From contig CALCGX010000019.1 in assembly GCA_937901225.1 (NCBI GenBank), positions 1 to 20,646 on the forward strand: DNA of 20,646 nucleotides. Reading direction: 5' to 3'. Shown piece after piece: positions 15,618 through 20,646 of this stretch. Below the pieces are notes generated by a model that worked only from the letters and a program-made list of their open reading frames with translations, was not told the origin of the DNA and made no database searches. The position numbers and the translations under genes are program-made. This DNA is from an uncultured Bacteroidales bacterium. Its GTDB lineage: Bacteria; Bacteroidota; Bacteroidia; Bacteroidales; Paludibacteraceae. Numbering within the stretch: the stretch's first letter is position 1; every line of letters begins with the position of its first letter.

Positions 15618-18176
15618 TTACTCCTCTGCGGTAGTTGCCTCCTCTGCGTTTGCCTCAGGTGCTTCTGTCACCTCTTCTTGCTCCTCTTTAGGTACTACGC
15701 AGCCAAACATGAGCGTATCGTTGCGTTTTTGGAGTTCGATGAGTTTGACACCTTGAGTAGCACGACCCATGACGCGGATAGTGTCCATCGCCATACGGAT
15801 AGCCGTACCCGACTTGGTGATAAGCATGAGGTCTTGTTCGTCGGTCACAGCCTCAAGACCAATGAGATTACCTGTCTTATCGGTGAGGTTCATGGTCTTC
15901 ACACCCTTACCACCACGGTTGGTGATACGATAGATTGGTTCGCCATTCTCGTCGTCGAGGTCGGTACGTTTACCGAAGCCCTTCTCGGAAATCACGAGTA
16001 CAGACTCCTTGCTACCCTCCTCAACACAAATCATGCCAATCACGCGATCTTGACCGTCTTCGTCGAGCTTGATAGCACGCACACCTGTTGCGGTACGACC
16101 CATTGGGCGAACGGTATCCTCTGGGAAGCGAACCACCTTACCGTTGTAGGAAGCCACCAACATTTGGCTATTGCCGTCGGTGAGTGTCACGCGAATCAGG
16201 CGGTCACCCTCACGCAGACCAAGGGCAATGATACCATTGGCGCGTGGACGGCTGTAGGACTCGAGTGTAGTCTTCTTCATCAAACCATCCTTGGTAGCGA
16301 AGATGAGGTAGTGGTTTTGCACATACTCCATATCGTTGAGGTTCTTCACGTGGATAAACGCGCAAACCTTGTCGCCCTTCTGGATGTTGATCATATTCTG
16401 CAATGCACGACCTTTCGATTGGCGGTTGCCCTCTGGCAACTCATATACCTTGGTCCAATAGAGGCGCCCTTGCTCGGTGAAGAACATCATAGTAGAGTGC
16501 ATATTCGCTTGGTGGACGTACTCAATGAAGTCCTCATCGCGCGCAGCGCTGGCTTTCGCACCTACGCCACCACGACCTTGCTGACGGAAGTCAGCCAATG
16601 GGGTACGCTTGATATAACCGAGGTGAGAGATGGTGATGACCATATCGTCGTCGGCATACATATCCTCTGGGTTGAACTCGGTAGCCATCTTGATGATGCG
16701 TGTGCGACGCTCATCGGCATACTTCTCTTTAATTTCAACGAGTTCGTTCTCAATCACTTCGTAGCGCATTACCTCGCTTGCGAGCAATGCGTTGAGGTGT
16801 TGGATGAGCTCTTGCAACTTAGCATACTCTTCTTTCAACTCGTCGATACGCAAGCCTGTGAGTTGTGAGAGACGCATATCCACAATCGCTTTGGATTGCA
16901 GGTTATCAAGATTGAAACGTGCCTCCAAGTTTGCTTGCGCATCAGCAGGAGTGCGGCTTGCTCGGATAATCTTCACCACCTCGTCGATGTTATCTACGGC
17001 GATGATCAATCCCTCCAAGATGTGTGCACGTTCTTCGGCTTTCTTGAGTTCGAATTTCGTGCGGCGTACTACCACCTCCATGCGGTGCTCGATGAAGTTT
17101 GCTACCATATCGTGGAGGTTCAAGAGCTGTGGACGACCCTTTACCAGCGCAATGCTATTCACAGAGAAACTGGATTGCAATGCAGTATATTTGTAGAGCT
17201 TATTCAACACCACTTGTGCATTGGCATCGCGCTTGATCTCAATGATGATACGCACATCGCGTTTGGATTGGTCGCTGATACCTGAGATACCTTCAATCTT
17301 CTTGTCGTTCACAAGGTCAGCGATATTCTTCACTAGGTCGGACTTCACCACGCCGTATGGCAACTCGCCAATCACGATACGCTCGCGACCATTGTCCTCG
17401 GTCTCGATCTCTGCCTTCGAGCGGATAATCACGCGACCGCGACCAGTCTCGTACGCGTCGCGCACGCCTTGATAACCATATATAGTACCACCTGTTGGGA
17501 AGTCAGGCGCCTTGATATGCTCCATGAGTTCTGCCACGGTGATAGGCTCCACCTCTGGATTCTCCACACGTGCCACAGCGTTCTTCACGTATGCTACGCA
17601 GCCGTCAATCACTTCGCCCAAGTTGTGGGTTGGCATATTGGTAGCCATACCTACGGCAATACCGCTGGCACCATTCACCAAGAGGTTAGGGAAGCGACAT
17701 GGCAATACCACTGGCTCGCGGAGCGAGTCGTCGAAGTTCAATTGCATATCCACGGTATCTTTCTCGATATCGCGGAGCATCTCCTCAGCTAGTTTCGAGA
17801 GGCGTGCCTCGGTATAACGCATAGCCGCTGCACCGTCGCCGTCGATTGAGCCGAAGTTACCTTGTCCGTCCACCAACACGTTGCGCATGTTCCATGGTTG
17901 TGCCATACGCACCAATGTACCATAGATACTGCTATCGCCGTGAGGGTGGTACTTACCCATTACCTCACCCACGATACGTGCGGATTTCTTGGTAGGTTTG
18001 TCGCTGGTGTTACCCAACTCGTTCATTCCGAAGAGCACACGGCGGTGTACTGGCTTGAAACCGTCGCGCACATCGGGCAACGCACGTGCCACAATGACGC
18101 TCATCGAATAGTCGATGTACGAGGTTCGCATTTCCTCGTCAATCTTCACAGGAATAATTCTGTCGTTGTCAATCAT
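15618..18176 (-). CDS. gyrA: DNA gyrase subunit A
   Basis: GyrA is the breaking and rejoining subunit of gyrase and works with GyrB to add negative supercoils. 852 residues. The catalytic Tyr121 sits in AAMRYTEARL. The quinolone-determining region reads KYHPHGDSSIYGTLVRM: Ser82 matches E. coli Ser83, and Gly86 stands where E. coli has Asp87. The C-terminal wheel includes a GyrA-box-like NRGGKG near residue 765, which argues for gyrase rather than ParC, and the protein ends in an acidic tail. It heads a minus-strand run with its own promoter at 18302-18333 and a leader of about 120 bases containing a 16-bp tandem repeat. Confidence 0.96.
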   Translation of the reverse strand: MIDNDRIIPVKIDEEMRTSYIDYSMSVIVARALPDVRDGFKPVHRRVLFGMNELGNTSDKPTKKSARIVGEVMGKYHPHGDSSIYGTLVRMAQPWNMRNVLVDGQGNFGSIDGDGAAAMRYTEARLSKLAEEMLRDIEKDTVDMQLNFDDSLREPVVLPCRFPNLLVNGASGIAVGMATNMPTHNLGEVIDGCVAYVKNAVARVENPEVEPITVAELMEHIKAPDFPTGGTIYGYQGVRDAYETGRGRVIIRSKAEIETEDNGRERIVIGELPYGVVKSDLVKNIADLVNDKKIEGISGISDQSKRDVRIIIEIKRDANAQVVLNKLYKYTALQSSFSVNSIALVKGRPQLLNLHDMVANFIEHRMEVVVRRTKFELKKAEERAHILEGLIIAVDNIDEVVKIIRASRTPADAQANLEARFNLDNLQSKAIVDMRLSQLTGLRIDELKEEYAKLQELIQHLNALLASEVMRYEVIENELVEIKEKYADERRTRIIKMATEFNPEDMYADDDMVITISHLGYIKRTPLADFRQQGRGGVGAKASAARDEDFIEYVHQANMHSTMMFFTEQGRLYWTKVYELPEGNRQSKGRALQNMINIQKGDKVCAFIHVKNLNDMEYVQNHYLIFATKDGLMKKTTLESYSRPRANGIIALGLREGDRLIRVTLTDGNSQMLVASYNGKVVRFPEDTVRPMGRTATGVRAIKLDEDGQDRVIGMICVEEGSKESVLVISEKGFGKRTDLDDENGEPIYRITNRGGKGVKTMNLTDKTGNLIGLEAVTDEQDLMLITKSGTAIRMAMDTIRVMGRATQGVKLIELQKRNDTLMFGCVVPKEEQEEVTEAPEANAEEATTAEE

Positions 18177-18202
18177 ATAGTTTTGTTATTTTAGATCACT
18201 GT

Positions 18203-18262
18203 GTTGTTAGACCGCTTCGCTGTTAGACCATTTCATTGTCGGACCACTTCGTTGTCGGATTC
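18203..18262. repeat. 16-bp tandem array in the gyrA leader
   Basis: GTTGTTAGACCGCTTC, GCTGTTAGACCATTTC, ATTGTCGGACCACTTC and partial GTTGTCGGATTC follow each other, about 3.75 copies. The unit is the reverse complement of the one inside coaE at 6893-6924. Confidence 0.9.
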
Positions 18263-18269
18263 TAGATCT

Positions 18270-18296
18270 GACAGCCGTTTAGGCGGTCTTATTTTT
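18270..18296. repeat. Hairpin in the gyrA leader
   Basis: GACAGCC-GTTTA-GGCGGTC forms a 7-position stem with one A-G mismatch. On the plus strand it is followed by TTATTTTT and would look like an intrinsic terminator, but no plus-strand gene precedes it. On the minus strand it lies in the gyrA 5' untranslated region. Function unknown. Confidence 0.55.
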
Positions 18297-18301
18297 CGCT
18301 G

Positions 18302-18333
18302 CAAAATTACTGCTTTTTTTTGATATGTGCAAA
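18302..18333 (-). promoter_or_regulatory. Bacteroidota promoter for gyrA
   Basis: On the minus strand TTTG (18330-18333), a 20-base spacer and TAATTTTG (18302-18309). Confidence 0.7.
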
Positions 18334-18836
18334 TTTTTGTGCGTTTTTTTGCATTTTTTCTTATTTTTGGCTTATACCCCGATTTTTCACTCTCATGCGC
18401 TTAAATCGCAAATTTCGGGCATTTATACCAATCTAACGACACCTTTCACATATAGCGCGTACGCGCGAGAATGCCAATTAGCTGATAAATCGAATCATTA
18501 ATACAAAGAAACTTATCTCCTTGCCTTTGGCAGAAATCTTATTAATCCTATTTGCCACGCATACGCCCCATCTCTTCCTTAGCACTCCGTGATAAATTGC
18601 AACCGCTAGCACTCGCTTTTAGCTCGTCCGCTTAATCTTAAATAAAATGTAGTGAAAAAACTATAGATAGTGTCAACTGATTATAAATCCCATTATTTTA
18701 ATCAACAACACCAACAACTTATTTCTTATCTCGGCTTACGCCTTCGAACGATTTCTCCAACAACATTGCGCGAGCAATCAACTCCCGCGAGCGCTTTGGG
18801 ATTCAACATTTTTTTGAAATAGAAGAAAGATACAAG
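18334..18836. other. Region without an intact gene
   Basis: About 500 bases without a convincing gene, tRNA or array. On the minus strand 18548-18631 is open for 28 codons and reads like a protein end (GCNLSRSAKEEMGRMRGK then TAG), possibly a remnant; it lacks a start. On the plus strand 18698-18836 is open and runs without a stop into the ATG of the broken gene at 18837 (about 45 codons, e.g. NDFSNNIARAINSRERFG), perhaps an eroded upstream part. GCGCGTACGCGC (18453-18464) is a short perfect palindrome. Neither remnant is recognised. Confidence 0.5.
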
Positions 18837-19132
18837 ATGGATATGATAACCAATAATACAATAAAAAGCGTTTGCGTGCGAGTGCTCCGCAAGTGAAAGA
18901 TAGTGAGGCGTTTATGGCAGATACGATTCATCAGATTAATCTTATGCCATCGCCCAGCAGCGAATTGCAAGAGAGTTTGCGTAGGTACACGATGTTGGAG
19001 CGGTTGGCCATGCGGATGGATGCCGTTCGTTGATTGCTGGTTGGCGGAACAGGAAGCGTGGTTGTTGGGTACGCGGTATTTAGCAATTTAGAGGCGATTC
19101 TGACTGCTATTTCGGCGTTGTTGGTGGTGTAA
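18837..19132 (+). pseudogene. Broken small membrane-protein gene (frameshift plus in-frame TGA)
   Basis: From ATG 18837 the frame reads MDMITNNTIK and then leaves the coding frame at the A5 run 18863-18867. One extra A would join it to KRLRASAPQVKDSEAFMAD and on to 19030. There an in-frame TGA (19031-19033) falls just before LLVGGTGSVVVGYAVF, a membrane-type stretch that ends at TAA 19130-19132. Repaired, the product would be about 98 residues: a soluble N-terminal half with a 'DSEAFMADTIHQINLMP' piece, then one or two membrane segments. This recalls the small anti-sigma-type proteins encoded after ECF sigma factors in Bacteroidales, but that is a guess from pattern. TGA is a normal stop elsewhere here (tilS, coaE), so recoding is unlikely. 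Confidence 0.65.
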
Positions 19133-19155
19133 AGTGTGGAACAAGAGCCGATAAA

Positions 19156-19180
19156 AAATAGGGGTATTGAGCCCCTATTT
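19156..19180 (-). terminator. Terminator after the 216-residue exported protein gene
   Basis: AAATAGGGG-TATTGAG-CCCCTATTT, a perfect 9-bp stem. Read on the minus strand it is followed by TTTTATC, 26 bases past the stop at 19206. It could also serve the plus strand (ATTTGTTTC follows). Confidence 0.85.
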
Positions 19181-19205
19181 ATTTGTTTCTATATTTCTAT
19201 TGCGA

Positions 19206-19856
19206 TTAGAAGTTTAGAGCTAATCCTACTCCATTTTGCGAAGCAGTCACACTCCAATATGCTTGTGATTTACCAACGCAAGCAGAGTTGAATAAATCTG
19301 CACTTCTGTGCATTGCGTTGTAGCCACCTATTAATGTTGGGATACACGCTATTTCACATACCAATGCAGGTATCCAAACATAAGGTAGTCCTGCCATTGT
19401 CATAAAATCTAAACCAACTCCAACACCTAGAAGACACCAACCAATATTAGCAGTAATTAACCCACGCCTATATTCATAGAAAGCTTCTGAACAATTATTT
19501 CGCAAAAATTGAGCATATGTATCTCCTTTCATTTGATGACCATCATAGAAATATTTATTCCCATTACGATGGATATATTCTAATTTTATTTCTGGTTGTA
19601 CCACAATACTTTTCGGTGTATTATGTTCATATACTTTCACTTGACCATTGGAAAAGATAATTGATGAAATTTCATCTGTAGCAAGTACGAATGTAGGACC
19701 TTCTTGATTGTTAAACTCCACATACTTTACTTGTTGGCTTGATACTTCTACAATCTTTGCCTCAATCTTTTTAGAATCAGTTGTCACAATCACATCCTGT
19801 GCAAACAACATTGTTGTGGCAATAACAGCCACAAAGAGTAACATTATTTTTTTCAT
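19206..19856 (-). CDS. Exported protein of unknown function
   Basis: 216 residues. MKKIMLLFVAVIATTMLFAQ is a signal peptide, probably cut before QDVIV. The first half (DVIVTTDSKKIEAKIVEVSSQQVKYVEF..ISSIIFSNGQVKVY, about 20-80) is a beta-rich module that I know from many uncharacterised Bacteroidales exported proteins. Two hydrophobic segments follow (about 135-185), and the C-terminus WSVTASQNGVGLALNF ends like a Bacteroidota outer-membrane strand. No enzymatic motif is seen. Its likely leader, about 245 bases, contains a guanine-type riboswitch aptamer and a terminator, so purine-responsive attenuation is possible. The stretch TTATTTTTTTTTTGCC just upstream (19860-19875) is a plain A/T leader. 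Confidence 0.75.
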   Translation of the reverse strand: MKKIMLLFVAVIATTMLFAQDVIVTTDSKKIEAKIVEVSSQQVKYVEFNNQEGPTFVLATDEISSIIFSNGQVKVYEHNTPKSIVVQPEIKLEYIHRNGNKYFYDGHQMKGDTYAQFLRNNCSEAFYEYRRGLITANIGWCLLGVGVGLDFMTMAGLPYVWIPALVCEIACIPTLIGGYNAMHRSADLFNSACVGKSQAYWSVTASQNGVGLALNF

Positions 19857-19940
19857 AACTTATTTTTTTTTTGCCTACTCTTCTTCGGATTTTCGGCTTA
19901 CTCCGTTAAATTATTGATTTATAGTTTGTTATTTTTATTG

Positions 19941-19981
19941 AATACAAAAATAAAAGCCCTTGTGCAAAAAAACACAAAGGC
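19941..19981 (-). terminator. Riboswitch-linked intrinsic terminator
   Basis: On the minus strand GCCTTTGTG (19973-19981) pairs with CACAAGGGC (19956-19964) over 9 positions and is followed by TTTTATTTTTG. The 5' arm overlaps ACGCCT (19978-19983), which can instead pair with GGGCGT (20027-20032), the 3' strand of aptamer stem P1. This gives mutually exclusive terminator and antiterminator forms. Confidence 0.8.
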
Positions 19982-20027
19982 GTAAAAGAGCATGCCGTTT
20001 TTCCTGTAGAAACAGCACACTTATATA

Positions 20028-20099
20028 CGCCCATAGCGTAAGATTATTAAGGTAATCACGTAGAGACTCCTGCGCCAGATCCGCAGGATAATATGGACG
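20028..20099 (-). ncRNA. Purine (guanine-type) riboswitch aptamer, minus strand
   Basis: Read on the minus strand: P1 CGTCCATA/TATGGGCG (8 bp), J1/2 TTAT, P2 CCTGCG/CGCAGG with loop GATCTGG, J2/3 AGTCTCTAC, P3 GATTA/TAATC with loop CCTTAA, then C and the P1 3' strand. The loop-loop GG/CC pair and the TCTAC core are kept. The base before TATGG is C (position 74 in the xpt numbering), which marks guanine rather than adenine specificity. Oddities: P3 has a two-base UU bulge and J3/1 is short. Downstream are an antiterminator/terminator pair (19941-19983) and the gene at 19206-19856. By family logic, ligand would stabilise P1 and favour termination. Confidence 0.75.
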
Positions 20100-20135
20100 A
20101 AAATATTTATTTCAATTTAAGTTTAACAAAAATAA

Positions 20136-20160
20136 GGCTGGTTTACAAGAAAAAACAGCC
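20136..20160. terminator. Possible bidirectional terminator hairpin
   Basis: GGCTG (20136-20140) pairs with CAGCC (20156-20160) around a 15-base A-rich loop. CTTTGTTTCTATTTT follows on the plus strand and TTATTTTTGTT on the minus strand. The stem is short, so this is tentative. Confidence 0.4.
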
Positions 20161-20267
20161 CTTTGTTTCTATTTTCAGCTTTTACAACATTTAAGACAAT
20201 CAAAGATGATAAATTTTGTTTATCTTTCACAATTGGCATCTGTTTGTATATATTCCACCGTCTGCCA

Positions 20268-20289
20268 ACCTGTTAAAATACAAACAGGT
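20268..20289. repeat. 7-bp inverted repeat
   Basis: ACCTGTT (20268-20274) and AACAGGT (20283-20289) form a perfect stem with an 8-base loop. No U-tract. Function unknown. Confidence 0.6.
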
Positions 20290-20328
20290 GCGCTGTACAA
20301 AAACAACTGTCCGCCCTGCCCCGCCTAT

Positions 20329-20357
20329 TGTAGAAAAATACCATATATTTTTCTACA
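20329..20357. repeat. 11-bp perfect inverted repeat
   Basis: TGTAGAAAAAT (20329-20339) and ATTTTTCTACA (20347-20357), loop ACCATAT. It is not followed by a U-tract. The 13-mer TTTCTACAGGAAA at its right arm (20350-20362) recurs inverted at 20000-20012, downstream of the minus-strand aptamer. Confidence 0.8.
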
Positions 20358-20411
20358 GGAAAGGTCATTTCACCACAAAATACCAAAATTGAAAAAATTG
20401 CAGAAATTTTA

Positions 20412-20441
20412 TTGCCAAAATAATTTATTGTGTGTTATATT
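20412..20441 (+). promoter_or_regulatory. Candidate promoter for purC
   Basis: TTGCCA (20412-20417), 18 bases, TATATT (20436-20441): a sigma-70-like layout ending just upstream of the aptamer. TATATTTTTTG here could also be a poor TAnnTTTG. Tentative. Confidence 0.35.
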
Positions 20442-20462
20442 TTTTGTGTAAAATGAATTTTT

Positions 20463-20545
20463 CCGTATAAGTGTGGTAATATGGTCCGCACGTTTCTACA
20501 AAGCAACCGTAAATTGCTTTACTATGGCAGGTTTTCCTACCATGG
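20463..20545 (+). ncRNA. Purine (guanine-type) riboswitch of purC
   Basis: P1 CCGTA/TATGG, J1/2 TAA, P2 GTGTGG/CCGCAC with an AATATGG loop, J2/3 GTTTCTAC, P3 AAAGCAA/TTGCTTT with loop CCGTAAA, J3/1 AC, P1 3' strand at 20523-20527. The core matches the purine riboswitch consensus very closely, and C before TATGG gives guanine/hypoxanthine specificity. The P1 3' strand is also part of an alternative hairpin (20522-20545: CTATGGCAGG-TTTT-CCTACCATGG, one mismatch). When P1 forms, CCTACC is released and could pair with the purC ribosome site GGAGG (one bulged A), which suggests translational control. No U-run follows the hairpin, so termination is less likely. Confidence 0.93.
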
Positions 20546-20591
20546 ATTTATTCGGCTTTTCTATTTTTGAATTTATAATTCGGAGGCTTTT

Positions 20592-20646
20592 ATGAAAAAA
20601 ATCTACACAGGTAAAACTAAAGATGTATTTGAACTTGAAAACGGCA
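20592..20646 (+). CDS. purC: SAICAR synthetase, N-terminal fragment (runs off right edge)
   Basis: Only 18 codons are in the window: MKKIYTGKTKDVFELENG. This matches the start of the shorter PurC type (YxGKTKDVxE, a phosphate/ATP-binding strand), which joins aspartate to CAIR with ATP in purine synthesis. The form I recall from Bacteroides starts differently (around PGQKSVYHGKVRDVY), and the one here is closer to Clostridia. A strong Shine-Dalgarno site GGAGG (20582-20586) lies 5 bases before the ATG, which is unusual for Bacteroidota. A purine riboswitch directly upstream supports the assignment. Confidence 0.85.
   Translation, partial: MKKIYTGKTKDVFELENG

Noticed and set aside
15594..16868. 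424-codon plus-strand frame antisense to gyrA
   Set aside because: It is a shadow of gyrA codon bias: composition rich in His/Cys/Thr, no homology pattern, and gyrA is certain on the other strand.
18270..18296. Intrinsic terminator on the plus strand
   Set aside because: The shape fits, but there is no plus-strand gene upstream for 11 kb; more likely a repeat-derived hairpin in the gyrA leader.
18914..19132. Selenocysteine or reassigned TGA codon
   Set aside because: TGA ends tilS and coaE normally, no SECIS-like hairpin is evident after the TGA, and a frameshift lies upstream; a pseudogene is simpler.
20206..20451. 81-codon plus-strand frame with several Cys
   Set aside because: No ribosome site, it contains two hairpins, has no domain-like pattern, and overlaps the purC promoter area; most likely chance.

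Overview
The window reads as chromosomal DNA of a member of the Bacteroidales (phylum Bacteroidota). Several genes are preceded by the Bacteroidota promoter pattern TTTG-N19/20-TAnnTTTG (3097-3128, 8545-8575, 12443-12474, 18302-18333). Ribosome binding sites are mostly A-rich rather than Shine-Dalgarno-like. Typical Bacteroidota families are present: a DUF4301 protein, the 'LGACEPEP' transglutaminase, an SGNH/MBOAT acyltransferase pair and a small exported protein ending in 'GVGLALNF'. The genus cannot be told from sequence alone.

Layout. 1-3043 (minus): tilS and, overlapping it by ATGA, a transglutaminase lipoprotein that runs off the left edge. 3237-7199 (plus): an SGNH esterase-like protein, an MBOAT O-acyltransferase (probable surface-glycan O-acylation pair) and coaE. 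7168-12395 (minus): DUF4301, which overlaps coaE tail to tail, then a purine cluster purM-fic-purH with a Fic protein set between the two purine genes. 12553-18176 (minus): a housekeeping run gyrA, TPR lipoprotein, ruvX, def, mntP. 18177-19200: about 1 kb with no intact gene, holding tandem repeats, the gyrA promoter and a broken small membrane-protein gene. 19206-19856 (minus): an exported protein of unknown function. 19941-20646: an AT-rich stretch with two oppositely oriented purine (guanine-type) riboswitch aptamers. One leads into purC at the right edge. The other is followed by an antiterminator/terminator arrangement and points to the exported protein.

Two themes stand out. First, purine metabolism recurs: purM, purH, purC, two guanine-type aptamers, and a Fic enzyme of the nucleotide-transferring family. 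The purC start and its strong GGAGG site look more like Firmicutes than Bacteroidota, so the right end may be acquired DNA or a contig junction. Second, short repeats of several unrelated kinds occur both between genes and in frame inside genes: paired palindromes and a roughly 61-codon structured insertion in tilS, a 16-bp unit shared by coaE and the gyrA leader, a 12-bp VNTR in fic, a 15-bp duplication in def, and heptamer arrays that supply the stop codons of def and ruvX. The genome appears to tolerate or spread such elements in protein linkers.
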